A stretch of DNA of 64,000 nt from assembly GCF_000317615.1 (NCBI RefSeq), contig NC_019780.1, forward strand, positions 2,377,840 through 2,441,839, written 5' to 3'. Origin of the DNA: Dactylococcopsis salina PCC 8305 (lineage in GTDB: Bacteria; Cyanobacteriota; Cyanobacteriia; Cyanobacteriales; Rubidibacteraceae). Shown in pieces: positions 44,617 to 53,864 of this stretch. The translations under genes and the position numbers were made by a program. How positions within the stretch are numbered: the first letter of the stretch is position 1; every line of letters begins with the position of its first letter. A model generated the notes under the pieces. It saw only the letters and a program-made list of their open reading frames with translations. It had not been told where the DNA came from and made no database searches.

Positions 44617-45015
44617 ATGGTTCTAGTATTAGGATTTGATCCAGGACGAGATAAATGTGGGTTAGCATTGGTGGAAACAACGGGAGAAATTATTGAGCAG
44701 CAAGTGGTTAATTCTGAGGAAGTTATTTCGACGCTAAACAATTGGTTGAGTCGGTATGTTGTGGGTAAAATGGTCATGGGAAATCAAACCACTGCGTCAC
44801 AATGGAAGGAGAAATTAACCGCAAGTTTTGCGACAATTCCGATTGAGATGGTAGATGAGCGTAACAGTAGTTTAGAAGCGCGCGATCGTTACTGGGAATT
44901 GTATCCAGCGCGGGGATTAAGTGCTTTAATCCCGAAAGGAATGCGACTCCCTCCTCGTCCCATTGATGATATTGTTGCGATTATTTTGGTGGAGCGATCG
45001 AGAGATGCCATTTAA
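44617..45015 (+). CDS. RuvX/YqgF-like RNase H-fold nuclease
   Basis: The 132-residue protein has the RNase H fold signature VLGFDPGRDKCGLALV (first acidic residue at 8) and a late acidic motif in RPIDDIVAIIL, as in RuvC/YqgF proteins. YqgF relatives act on 16S rRNA 5' processing or Holliday junctions. It is shorter and less conserved than canonical YqgF, and cyanobacteria have a separate one, so the exact role is unclear. Its 3' end overlaps tsaE tail-to-tail by 35 bases. Confidence 0.78.
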   Translation: MVLVLGFDPGRDKCGLALVETTGEIIEQQVVNSEEVISTLNNWLSRYVVGKMVMGNQTTASQWKEKLTASFATIPIEMVDERNSSLEARDRYWELYPARGLSALIPKGMRLPPRPIDDIVAIILVERSRDAI

Positions 45016-45439
45016 TTTGAGCTTGACGAGATGTTTCTGTTTTTAAGAGTTCAACTTGGACATAATGTTTAGGAAAATAAGGCAATCTTTCTGACCATTC
45101 GATCGCAGTAATCCCAGGTTTCACTTCTTTCCCTTCCCAATAGGTTTCTGGGAATAATTGCTCGATCGCACTGGGAGTTTCTAAGCGATATAAATCTAGA
45201 TGATAAAGGGGAATTTCCCCTTCTAGATACTCATTAATCAGGGTAAACGTGGGACTAACAATGGGAGTAGTAATCCCTAATCCTTTTCCTAATCCTTGTA
45301 CATAAGTTGTTTTCCCAGCGCCAAGTTCACCTCCTAATAAAATCACTGTATTCGGAGGAAGCATCTTTGCCATTTTCGCGCCTAATTCCTGAGTTTCAGT
45401 GGCATTTGCTAAGGGAACTTCCCAAGATGATTGCGTCAT
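44981..45439 (-). CDS. tsaE: tRNA threonylcarbamoyladenosine biosynthesis ATPase TsaE
   Basis: TsaE is the ATPase that works with TsaB and TsaD to make t6A37 in tRNAs decoding ANN codons. The 152-residue protein has Walker A GGELGAGKTTYVQ (about 36-48), the conserved SPTFTLINEY and YHLDLYRL, and IEWSERL near the end. Start ATG 45439. It overlaps the end of the converging RuvX-like gene. Confidence 0.95.
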   Translation of the reverse strand: MTQSSWEVPLANATETQELGAKMAKMLPPNTVILLGGELGAGKTTYVQGLGKGLGITTPIVSPTFTLINEYLEGEIPLYHLDLYRLETPSAIEQLFPETYWEGKEVKPGITAIEWSERLPYFPKHYVQVELLKTETSRQAQIKWHLSIAPPK

Positions 45440-45484
45440 AAGCCATGCTTTTTTAAGGTTATATCATTTCTAGATATTCAGGTT

Positions 45485-45877
45485 ATACCATTTTCAAAAA
45501 GTGGTGTTACAGTTTATTCCCTCTAATATCAGGTTCGCTCGATCGATTCCACGCCCATGGAACGTCTCCACGCGAAACCCAACACGCATTATAAGCAATT
45601 ACCCGAACTTGATATAACCCCCCTTGGAAAGGTTACAGTTCATCCCCCCTAACCTCCTCACTTCGCTCCGGCTTGGAAAGGTTACAGTTTATCCCCCCTA
45701 ATATCAGGTTCGCTCAATCAATAATAAAAAGTAGGTTGGGTGAAGCGAAGCGAAACCCAACACCAATTATAAGCAATTACCTGAACCTGATATAACCCCC
45801 CTTGGAAAGGTTACAGTTTATCCCCCCTAACCTCCTCACTTCGCTCCGGCTTTGAAAGGGGGGAAAAGAAGGGGATG
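45485..45877. repeat. Nested repeat cluster bounded by ATACCATTTT and ATGGTAT
   Basis: The left edge is the end of the ATACCATTTT element (TCAAAAAGTGGTGTTACAG) and the right edge is ATGGTAT. Between them are three copies of GGAAAGGTTACAGTTYATCCCCCC, two of CCTCCTCACTTCGCTCCGGCTT, CCCAACA/CCAACCTAC repeats and a decayed CCATGGAACGTCTC palindrome. This is one element opened up by later repeat insertions and duplications. No gene in 440 bases. Confidence 0.75.
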
Positions 45878-45880
45878 GTA

Positions 45881-47257
45881 TTATTTTGTGCGACTATACC
45901 AACGCATAATGACTTTACCCAAACGATAGGAATCGTGGCGAATCTGACCGGAACTGGTATCCATGATATTGGCTAACACGAGACGACGATTTAAACGCGC
46001 AATATCTTCTCGATCGACATATACGGGATGAGATTTTTCTTCTGCATACCGTTGTAAACTTTCTGCTGTGGGAGATCGTCCTTGCGCTAATACCGCATCA
46101 AATAAAGGCATTTCTGACACCGCATCGATCGCGTCAATATGATCGGAAACCGTGTAACCGTCCGTTTCTCCAGGTTGAGTCATAATGTTACAAATATAGA
46201 GACGAGGAACATTAACCCTTGCTAGGGCTTCCCGAATTTCAGGAACGAGTAAATTGGGGATAATACTGGTGTAGAGACTGCCAGGACCCATCAAAATTAA
46301 ATCTGCGTCCTCGATCGCGCTCAATACGGCGGGTAATGCTGGGGGATTTTCAGGACGACAACCAATGTGAATAATTTTCCCACCTGCTTCGGAAATTTGC
46401 GATTCCCCTGCGATGATCCGTCCATCCTCCATTTCTGCCCACAGATTAACATCTGTTAGCGTCGCTGGCAAAACTCGTCCTCTCACCGCTAATACTTTGG
46501 AACTGGCGGCGATGGCTTGTTCTAAATCTCCTGTGATATTATTCATTGCTGAGAGAAAAAGATTACCAAAACTATGTCCGCTTAATCCCTCTCCCGTGTG
46601 AAACCGATACTGGAATAACTCTGTCAGCAATTTCTCCTCATCTGCGAGGGCGGCTAAACAATTCCGAATATCCCCAGGGGGAAGCATTCCTTGTTCTCGT
46701 CGCAGCCTTCCCGATGAACCGCCATCATCAGCGACGGTGACAATTGCGGTAATATTGGCGCTATAGACTTTAATCCCCCGTAAAAGCGTCGAAAGTCCCG
46801 TTCCCCCACCGATGGCGACAATTTTCGGTCCTTTATTTAATCTGCGGTGAGTGGTGAGAACATCAATCAATTCTTTGTCTTGATCGGGATTCAGCACTTC
46901 TGAAATTGATCCAACGGTTCGGGATTGTCCCCAAAAAATCAAAAATAAACCGAGAACGATCGCCAGAGGGCCAGAAAGATAATTGGGAAGGACATTAGCA
47001 ATGGCTTCTAAAATACCAGATGTCAATTCAATCAGATAAAAAATGGGGGTTAAATTTGCCCAAATTGCAACCCCAATACTGGTTAACAACACCCCTACCA
47101 CACTAATCAATAACCAGCGTTTAATGAAAATTCCAGGCGCCAACCACATAAAATAGCGATCGATGCGACGACTACGGGAATTATTAACTGTTGTATAGGG
47201 TTTCTGTTTTTTTCCTTTCCACTGACGGCGGAGTCGTTTCATCAAACCCTTAGCCAT
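45881..47257 (-). CDS. yvcK: YvcK/CofD-like gluconeogenesis factor with membrane anchor
   Basis: The 458-residue protein has a basic N-terminus, two or three membrane spans (residues 45-115: [33 protein letters not shown]), then a CofD-like domain starting [15 protein letters not shown] with [13 protein letters not shown] and [15 protein letters not shown]. YvcK proteins affect cell shape and central carbon use, and bind UDP-sugars in Bacillus; they are not the F420 transferase. The membrane anchor is typical of cyanobacterial members. GAGGAA precedes ATG 47257. Confidence 0.88.
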   Translation of the reverse strand: MAKGLMKRLRRQWKGKKQKPYTTVNNSRSRRIDRYFMWLAPGIFIKRWLLISVVGVLLTSIGVAIWANLTPIFYLIELTSGILEAIANVLPNYLSGPLAIVLGLFLIFWGQSRTVGSISEVLNPDQDKELIDVLTTHRRLNKGPKIVAIGGGTGLSTLLRGIKVYSANITAIVTVADDGGSSGRLRREQGMLPPGDIRNCLAALADEEKLLTELFQYRFHTGEGLSGHSFGNLFLSAMNNITGDLEQAIAASSKVLAVRGRVLPATLTDVNLWAEMEDGRIIAGESQISEAGGKIIHIGCRPENPPALPAVLSAIEDADLILMGPGSLYTSIIPNLLVPEIREALARVNVPRLYICNIMTQPGETDGYTVSDHIDAIDAVSEMPLFDAVLAQGRSPTAESLQRYAEEKSHPVYVDREDIARLNRRLVLANIMDTSSGQIRHDSYRLGKVIMRWYSRTK

Positions 47258-47357
47258 AATCGGTTCCTCGTGTTAACAATTACCTTTTACAGTAACCAGT
47301 GAATTAATATAATAATCGATCAATCTTTCACTTTTATTAATTAAGTTTGAGAACAAC

Positions 47358-47500
47358 TGATCACTGGTCACTGGTCACTGATCACTGGTCACTGGTCACT
47401 GGTCACTGATCACTGGTCACTGGTCACTGGTCACTGGTCACTGGTCACTGGTCACTGGTCACTGGTCACTGGTCACTGGTCACTGATCACTGATCACTGA
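47358..47500. repeat. Heptamer tandem repeat CACTGGT/CACTGAT
   Basis: About 20 units, same family and orientation as 11878-12023. It fills the gap between the end of the transporter fusion gene and the start of yvcK and reaches within ten bases of the stop codon at 47508. Confidence 0.95.
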
Positions 47501-47507
47501 TGAGGAA

Positions 47508-50500
47508 TTAATGAGATTGTGCGACTTCCATTTCTTCAGAAGGGGGAAGCAAACGCTTTGAGGAAGGACGATATTTGTCCGTTTCTCGCAGCCGTTGACT
47601 GAGGAAACGACAGATTTCGAGGATAATGTGAGGACGTTGACTGATGACGCTAATAAAGCGACTTTTCTCCAGTTTTAATAAGGTACAATCTTGGAGGGCG
47701 ATCGCGCTTTCCCAGTGCGGTGCTTCATCAAAGAGAGAGACTTCGCCAAAGTATTCACCTACGAAAAGATGACGCAAGTCTTGTTGTTCCCCATCAAATT
47801 CTTTGACAATGCGAACACTCCCCTCGGCAATAATATAAAGGTGAGTTCCCCAAGTGCCTTCGCTAAAGATAGTCTGACCTGCTAACACTTGTTGTTGTTC
47901 CAAAGCGTTGTCAATCAAGAGTAATTCTTCCAGGGAGAGATTCTTAAACAGAGCGACGTTTTTCAGTAAGAGTAGGCGATTCATAAGTACATTTTGCAGA
48001 GATGGACGATGGAGGATGGGAAGAAAGAGTTGTTGAGCGGTGTTTTTTACCAGTGGATCAGGGTCTTTCATTAACGCAAAGGGAACGGTTGCCATTACAA
48101 TTAATGCTCCCACTCGAATCCAACGATCGCGCGCTTCTAAGGCTTCTAACAGTAGTTTATACCCTTTGGCTCGTAACCACGCGGGAGAGGTGCTACGAGG
48201 ACGATTATTCCTGGTGTTTGTTTTCTGCCCCATCTGCTCTAAAATTGGCATTAGTGGCAGGGCAAATCGACGCTGGGGTAAGGTGGCTAACACTTCGATC
48301 GCGTTGGCGACTTCACGGGGATTCGTAGAATTAAACGCCCGACTCACAGTATTTACGGTGCGTGAGTGTCCTAAACAGGAGAGAATATACAGCACTTTCT
48401 GCACTACCCGATTATGATAATCTGTAATCGCGATCGCTAACGGTCGCCAATTGGGATCATTTTTAGGGAGTTGTTTCTGCCAGGCTTGGGTTTTACTCAG
48501 TTCTCGAAAATCTGGCGTTAAATACTCTAACAGAATCTCACTGGCTTTTTTACTTCGCACTTGCGTAATCGCTGTAATCGCCGCACTCACCACTTCTGGA
48601 TTGCGAGAGGAGAGACTATCTTTAGCTAAATCTAACCCTTTTTCCCCATAGGTGGCTAAAACTTTCGCGCTTTCTTGACGTACACGCGGATCGGTGTCTC
48701 CCAATCCCATTCCCACATTGTGAAGCATTCCCTGACAACGAGTCACCCCTAAGAGGTGAAACGCAGCTGCTCGCACTTGTGGATCGCGGTGTTTTAATTC
48801 TTTAATCGCCATTTCTGCAATTTCTACATCACCGCGACTGGCAATTTCTCCTAATGCTTTTAATCCCGCTTCTTTTAAGGCGGAGTTGTCATTTTGGATA
48901 ATCGGTTCTAATAGGTAAGCTAAATCACGATTGCCCGTTTTTCCAATCACAGATGCGATCGAAATCGCGGCTTTTTCTTCCCAGGGGGTATTCCATACCT
49001 CTTCAGTAAGGGTTTCAATTTCCCGATCCATTGTTGTGGGAGACATTTTCACCATTAAGGCGGCGAGTAACCGCACTTTCTGACTTTCATCATGGAGGAG
49101 TTTTCGCAGTTTTTCTGAGGAAATGCTCTCCTGATTCGCTGCTAAAATCTCTAAAGCAGTGGTTTTCAACGCCACCCGATCGCTGTCTAAAAATTCTCGA
49201 AACTTTTCTAGAGATTCCGCATCCGCATCTGTCGCAAATACATCCACTACCGCCGATCGAATCGCCGCATCATTGCCATTTTCTTCTAATAACACCTGAA
49301 CTTCGGGTAAAAAGCGACTGGGTTTTTCTAAGCGACGGGCTAACTCTAATCCTTTCACCTTCGTATAGGGATCACCATTGATAATTAAATCTTGAATCGC
49401 TGAACTTGATCCGGCCGGAAGTTGGGTGCGATAATTAAACTCATCTAGTTCGAGGGTGTTCGATCGAATCATCCCTTCTAACCCTTCTGCGTAGAGTCTT
49501 CCCATGGGTAATCTTGCCAAGAGCGCGATCGCAGTTAAAATAATAGCAATCCATGGGATTTGCATTGCTGTCAGGAAAGACTGAGCCACCAGCAAGGAAA
49601 TCCCCGCGAGAGTTAATCCCACTGCGTAAAATATGCCATCAGTTAGAGTTCGCACTCGTCCCGAAAATTCTGGCGGAATGGCGTTATAATTTAGTTGATG
49701 CACAGGACTCGCCAGACCTTTATTAATTGAATCACCATTGATATTGAGGGCGATCGCGCTTTTTAAGTCTCCTCTCAAAGCAAATCCCAACAGCGCCGCC
49801 AAAGTGACGATCGGATAAGCGACATTCATCCGCGCTACCCCTAGCCAACTGAGTAATGGACGAGTCACACAGAATAGCGTCACAATTTGCGTGCTACTGG
49901 TAGCAATCCGAATTTGTCCCAAAAAGCTGGTTAATTCTGAATCGGTAAAATGACTGGCATAGGTACTAAACCAGAGAAATTCCGACATGACATAAATGAT
50001 AATAAATAGAAAGCTACTGCTGGCGAGATAGAAAATCAGGGGATATCGTTTCACTAAATCGGGAAAGGTTTTCAGGGATTCCACTAAACCGATGCGTTTC
50101 CGAGCAGAATTGCTTTCTAAACGAGTTTGGGAATTGTCTAAATAGAACACTTGCGCGATGGCAATGCCAAAAATTAAAATTACACCAACGAGCAACTGAC
50201 GATTATTTAAGTATTGCGCCAAAACCGTCGTTAATGTTCCTCCCAAAAGGATTCCCACTGCTTGAGCAATGCCAAAAAAAGGCGCGTAGCGTTTGTATTC
50301 TAGGGTGGTGAAATAATCAGTAATCAGGTTGGGATAAAGGATATTGATGAATAAATCAAACTGAAAAAACGCAGTAATACTGATGAAGAAGTAGAGGGGG
50401 AGAGTATTAAAATCAAGGCAAAAACAGAAAACTGTAAATAAGAGCGTTGAGCCTAAAAGCGCGTATTGAAAGAGTCTAGCGCGACTAAAGCGATCGATAA

Positions 50501-50723
50501 TTTGAGAGACACCGCCATAAGCTAGGGTTGAGAATAACCCCAAAAAAATAAAAGACAGAGGGAGATATTCAGCACCGGCGTTACTCAGAAATAGGGAGTT
50601 AGCGATATTCATCGCCATGATGCTATAAGTGAGCATCGTCACCGCAAGTAACAGAAATTGGGTGAGACGATTCACCTTCCAAGTGGATAAATTGAGGCGT
50701 TGCTCCACAAACTGATTGACCAT
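47508..50723 (-). CDS. NTT-type nucleotide transporter-like protein fused to HEAT repeats and a cNMP-binding domain
   Basis: The 1071-residue protein has about twelve membrane spans in the first 420 residues, in the pattern of ADP/ATP translocase (Npt/Tlc) or MFS carriers. Residues about 450-870 are HEAT-like helical repeats (LLAALMVKMSP, ALGEIASRGDVEIAEMA, RAAAFHLLGVTR). The C-terminus has a cyclic-nucleotide-binding domain (ILAGQTIFSEGTWGTHLYII and GEYFGEVSLFDEAP). Substrate is unknown; the arrangement suggests transport controlled by a bound nucleotide. Similar fusions occur in cyanobacteria. Confidence 0.83.
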   Translation of the reverse strand: MVNQFVEQRLNLSTWKVNRLTQFLLLAVTMLTYSIMAMNIANSLFLSNAGAEYLPLSFIFLGLFSTLAYGGVSQIIDRFSRARLFQYALLGSTLLFTVFCFCLDFNTLPLYFFISITAFFQFDLFINILYPNLITDYFTTLEYKRYAPFFGIAQAVGILLGGTLTTVLAQYLNNRQLLVGVILIFGIAIAQVFYLDNSQTRLESNSARKRIGLVESLKTFPDLVKRYPLIFYLASSSFLFIIIYVMSEFLWFSTYASHFTDSELTSFLGQIRIATSSTQIVTLFCVTRPLLSWLGVARMNVAYPIVTLAALLGFALRGDLKSAIALNINGDSINKGLASPVHQLNYNAIPPEFSGRVRTLTDGIFYAVGLTLAGISLLVAQSFLTAMQIPWIAIILTAIALLARLPMGRLYAEGLEGMIRSNTLELDEFNYRTQLPAGSSSAIQDLIINGDPYTKVKGLELARRLEKPSRFLPEVQVLLEENGNDAAIRSAVVDVFATDADAESLEKFREFLDSDRVALKTTALEILAANQESISSEKLRKLLHDESQKVRLLAALMVKMSPTTMDREIETLTEEVWNTPWEEKAAISIASVIGKTGNRDLAYLLEPIIQNDNSALKEAGLKALGEIASRGDVEIAEMAIKELKHRDPQVRAAAFHLLGVTRCQGMLHNVGMGLGDTDPRVRQESAKVLATYGEKGLDLAKDSLSSRNPEVVSAAITAITQVRSKKASEILLEYLTPDFRELSKTQAWQKQLPKNDPNWRPLAIAITDYHNRVVQKVLYILSCLGHSRTVNTVSRAFNSTNPREVANAIEVLATLPQRRFALPLMPILEQMGQKTNTRNNRPRSTSPAWLRAKGYKLLLEALEARDRWIRVGALIVMATVPFALMKDPDPLVKNTAQQLFLPILHRPSLQNVLMNRLLLLKNVALFKNLSLEELLLIDNALEQQQVLAGQTIFSEGTWGTHLYIIAEGSVRIVKEFDGEQQDLRHLFVGEYFGEVSLFDEAPHWESAIALQDCTLLKLEKSRFISVISQRPHIILEICRFLSQRLRETDKYRPSSKRLLPPSEEMEVAQSH

Positions 50724-50954
50724 TGAAGATAGGAGGTTTGAGAGAGTGAAAGTGGGTGAATTGACAGTTTAAATTGAGGCAAGTTAACCGAGAACTAAAA
50801 CCAGTGAAATCCTGTTTAGTCTGGCGGTTTAGCGTTTCTCAACTTGAGTTCCCATCGTAGCTTAAACTCAGTGTTTTTTTGCGTCTCTAAAGGAAGAAGT
50901 TTTGGAGATTTTTGCTCTTCTGGGCTAAATGCGATAAAAAAGCAGTAAAATTAG

Positions 50955-51296
50955 GCAAGGGTCATCAGTCTTGATAGTGTTAATTTTCAGGTTGATTTAG
51001 CAGCAGAACGAATCATTGCAGCCCAAAAAAACAATGAAAAAATCGCTGTGGAAATTAAGAGTTTTATTAATGCTTCAGCCGTTACTGATTTTTATCGAGC
51101 ATTGGGTCAATTTCTCAGTTATCGTTTGGTTTTACAACAAACTGAACCCGAACGACGTTTATATTTAGCAGTTCCCTTAGATACCTATGAAATTTTCTTT
51201 CAATCTACTTTTGCTCAGTTAGCAGTCAGGGAATATCAACTTAAATTAATTATCTATAATTCTCAGTATGGAGGGCTAACTCAATGGATAAATTAA
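50955..51296 (+). pseudogene. xisH: XisH-family protein, N-terminus missing
   Basis: In-frame reading starts after a stop at 50952. From about 50991 it reads VDLAAERIIAAQKNNEKIAVEIKSF, which I give as VDLAAERIIAAQ and KIAVEIKSF, and continues through ALGQFLSYRLVL and LYLAVPLDTYEIFFQ to the usual C-terminus. The first 40 or so residues of XisH (the helix and DPL motif) are absent and no ATG is available; only a GTG at 51048 could start a shortened protein. XisH belongs with XisI to the fdxN element excision controlling families. It overlaps xisI by 13 bases. Confidence 0.75.
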
Positions 51297-51619
51297 CCCA
51301 ATATCGGAAATTGATTAAAAAGTTACTATCGAGATATGCTTCTTATAAAAAAGATCAGGAAGGCTGGGAGTTACAGTTAATATTTGATGAAGAACGAGAT
51401 CATTATTTATGGTTTGATGTGGGTTGGAATGGAACAAAGCGAATTTATCATTGTGTCATTCATTTGGATATCAAAGATGGGAAAGTGTGGTTACAGCAAA
51501 ATTCAACAGATTTAAATCCTGCGGAAGATTTGATTGAGTTAGGAGTAGCCAGAGAAGATATTATTTTAGGATTACAGCCTCCTTATAAGCGTCCTTTTAC
51601 TAATTATGGAGTTGCTTAG
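51284..51619 (+). CDS. xisI: XisI-family protein
   Basis: The 111-residue protein matches XisI: start MDKLTQYRKLIKKLLSRYAS, middle LWFDVGWNGTKRIYHCVIHLD in short motifs FDVGW and HCVIHLD, and end LGVAREDIILGLQPPYKRP. Full length for the family. XisH/XisI pairs are numerous in cyanobacteria, and apart from the Anabaena fdxN element their role is unknown; a toxin-antitoxin-like or mobile role is debated. Its partner xisH here is truncated. Confidence 0.88.
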   Translation: MDKLTQYRKLIKKLLSRYASYKKDQEGWELQLIFDEERDHYLWFDVGWNGTKRIYHCVIHLDIKDGKVWLQQNSTDLNPAEDLIELGVAREDIILGLQPPYKRPFTNYGVA

Positions 51620-51649
51620 GGTTTCCTGAAAAAGTTTATGGATTGGTGA

Positions 51650-51765
51650 AGACCGTTATTTGTTATTTGTTATTCGTTATTTGTTATTCGTTATTGGTTC
51701 ACTGGGAGACGTTCCATGGAACGTCTCTACATTGGTTACTGATCACTGGTCACTGTTTTAGAATT
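51650..51765. repeat. TTATTTG/TTATTCG array, GTTCCATGGAAC palindrome and CACTGGT piece
   Basis: A short tandem of GTTATTTGTTATTCG-type units (51655-51695) is followed by the palindrome GAGACGTTCCATGGAACGTC (51706-51725, reading on to TC) and a short GATCACTGGTCACTG piece. These precede the aldo/keto reductase start at 51808. A frame open across them from 51643 is not coding. Confidence 0.8.
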
Positions 51766-51807
51766 AATAACAAATCGCTAGAAACGAGGACTAAACCAAA
51801 AATAATC

Positions 51808-52857
51808 ATGGAATATCGTCAACTGGGAAATAGCAACCTCCAAGTCAGTTTAATCTGTTTAGGAACAATGACTTGGGGAGAACAAAATACCCTCGCTGAA
51901 GGGTTTGAACAGATGGATTACGCGATCGAGCAAGGGGTTAATTTTTTTGATACGGCGGAAATGTATGCGGTTCCCCCAAAAGCCGCAACCTATGGACGGA
52001 CAGAGGAGATTATTGGCGAATGGTTTGCTAGTCGCAAAAAGCGCGATCGGGTGATTCTGGCGAGTAAAGTCGCGGGAAAAACAACGATGAACTGGATTAG
52101 AGGAGGAAACAATAAGCTCGATCGCGCCAACATTACAGAAGCCTTAGAAAATAGCTTAAAACGGCTGCAAACGGATTATATTGATCTGTATCAACTCCAC
52201 TGGCCCGATCGCCCCACCAATCGTTTTGGAAAATTAGGGTTTAGTTATGCAGCGTCCGAACTTCCTCCCCAAGAAGTGGAAAAAATGCACGAAATTCTCA
52301 CGGTTTTAGGAGAGTTTGTGGAAGCGGGAAAAATTCGGACAGTGGGTTTATCAAACGAAAGTCCTTGGGGTGTAATGACCTATTTAAAACTAGCAGAACA
52401 ATATAGTCTTCCTCGGATGGTCAGTGTCCAAAATGCCTACAATCTCCTGAATCGGAAATTTGAAGTGGGATTATCAGAGATTGCGGTGCGAGAAAACTGT
52501 GGTTTACTAGCTTATTCTCCTTTAGCGGCGGGAACATTAACTGGAAAATACGTCGGTGGTAAGATTCCCCCTGGTAGCCGACGCAGTCTCGATTCTCGTT
52601 CTTCCCGTTATAGTAAGCCTCGCGCCGAAGAAGCCACCAAAGCCTATTTAGACATAGCGAAACGCCATGATCTTGATCCAGCCCAAATGGCGATCGCCTT
52701 TGTGAATCAACAACCGTTCCTCACGTCTAACATTATCGGCGCTACCAGTATGGAACAACTAAAGACGAACATCGGTGCAATTAACGTAAAATTATCAGAA
52801 GAGGCTTGGCAAGATATTGAAGCCGTCCATCAAGAAAACCCTAATCCCTGTCCTTAA
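51808..52857 (+). CDS. Aldo/keto reductase
   Basis: The 349-residue protein starts at ATG 51808 (MEYRQLGNSNLQVS). Aldo/keto reductase motifs are present: FFDTAEMYA with the conserved Asp and the catalytic Tyr, ILASKVAGK with the catalytic Lys, and LYQLHWPDR with the His. It resembles the Tas/YajO subgroup. NADPH-dependent aldehyde reduction is likely; substrate unknown. The DUF4230 gene starts three bases after the stop, so the two are cotranscribed. Confidence 0.92.
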   Translation: MEYRQLGNSNLQVSLICLGTMTWGEQNTLAEGFEQMDYAIEQGVNFFDTAEMYAVPPKAATYGRTEEIIGEWFASRKKRDRVILASKVAGKTTMNWIRGGNNKLDRANITEALENSLKRLQTDYIDLYQLHWPDRPTNRFGKLGFSYAASELPPQEVEKMHEILTVLGEFVEAGKIRTVGLSNESPWGVMTYLKLAEQYSLPRMVSVQNAYNLLNRKFEVGLSEIAVRENCGLLAYSPLAAGTLTGKYVGGKIPPGSRRSLDSRSSRYSKPRAEEATKAYLDIAKRHDLDPAQMAIAFVNQQPFLTSNIIGATSMEQLKTNIGAINVKLSEEAWQDIEAVHQENPNPCP

Positions 52858-52860
52858 CTC

Positions 52861-53634
52861 ATGGTACAAACTCAACATCCTCCTGATCTGGAAACGCCAG
52901 AAATTACCTCCCGTGAGGCGACGACTGTTCCCGCGACTCGTCAAACCAACGGAACATTATCTTTTTTGAAGGCTTTTCTGTTGATGACCACAGGGGGAAT
53001 TACTCTTGTCACTCTCTTAGTCTTAGTGGGAGTTTGGCGTGCCGGTAGTGGCTTTTTTACCCTCATTGAGAGCTTTTTTAAGGCCCCTCCTGCGACACCA
53101 CAAGCGTCGGTTCCGACAATGGTGGTTAACCAGATTCAGGGGGTGAGTGAACTGACAACGGCGGTGTTTACAATGGAATCGATCGTTCCCACGTCTCAAG
53201 ATCGCAAAGTCGGAAATTTGACCGTAGGAACAACACGGTTACTTTATATCGCCCAAGGTGAGGTTCGCGCGGGTGTGGATTTAAGTGGGATGACAGCATC
53301 GGATGTGGTGGTGAATCCTGACACTGACAGTGTCGTTGTCAAGATTCCTGCAGCCGAGATTTTAGATTACCAGTTGGATGTGAGTCAGTCACGGGTTTAT
53401 GAGTACGATCGAGGCTTTCTTAATCTGGGTCCAGATGTAGCACCCCAATTACAAACCTTAGCGCAACAGAAAACATTGGATAAAGTAGTTAATGCGGCTT
53501 GTGAACAGGGGATTTTAGATCAAGCGCGCGATCGCGCAGAAATGACCTTAGAAAAGCTATTAACCCACAGTGGCTATGATCAGGTAACAATTATTTCAGA
53601 AGTGTCTCCAGCTTCTCAGTGCGCGGTAAAATAA
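52861..53634 (+). CDS. DUF4230 membrane-anchored protein
   Basis: The 257-residue protein has a polar N-terminus of about 40 residues, one membrane span (LMTTGGITLVTLLVLVGVW) and an exported or lumenal domain matching DUF4230: ELTTAVFTMESIVPTS, LLYIAQGEVRAGVDLSGM and VVVKIPAAEILDYQLD. The function of DUF4230 is unknown. A single cysteine lies near the C-terminus. It follows the aldo/keto reductase by three bases. Confidence 0.85.
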   Translation: MVQTQHPPDLETPEITSREATTVPATRQTNGTLSFLKAFLLMTTGGITLVTLLVLVGVWRAGSGFFTLIESFFKAPPATPQASVPTMVVNQIQGVSELTTAVFTMESIVPTSQDRKVGNLTVGTTRLLYIAQGEVRAGVDLSGMTASDVVVNPDTDSVVVKIPAAEILDYQLDVSQSRVYEYDRGFLNLGPDVAPQLQTLAQQKTLDKVVNAACEQGILDQARDRAEMTLEKLLTHSGYDQVTIISEVSPASQCAVK

Positions 53635-53806
53635 CCAGTGATCAGTGACCAGTGACCAGTGATCAGTGACCAGTCATTAAGAAACGAGTAGAGAGAAAAG
53701 AGAAAAATAGGCATTTAAACTCACTTCTAAATTCTCTCTTCTCACTTCTTGATTCCCAGTGACCAGTGACCAGTGACCAGTGACCAGTGACCAGTGACCA
53801 GTAGTT
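53633..53806. repeat. Heptamer tandem repeats GTGACCA/GTGATCA in two blocks
   Basis: Blocks at 53633-53672 and 53757-53806 are the reverse-oriented form of the CACTGGT family. Between them is AT-rich sequence with two copies of TCTCACTTCT-like text. No gene in the 230-base gap before cobO. Confidence 0.92.
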
Positions 53807-53864
53807 CTCAAACTTAACCTGATCTAACCGCAATTAGTAAGGAAATCTAGTCAAAAATAACAAA

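Noticed and set aside
53633..53864. Cobalamin riboswitch before cobO
   Set aside because: The gap consists of heptamer repeats and AT-rich sequence; no B12-box was seen.
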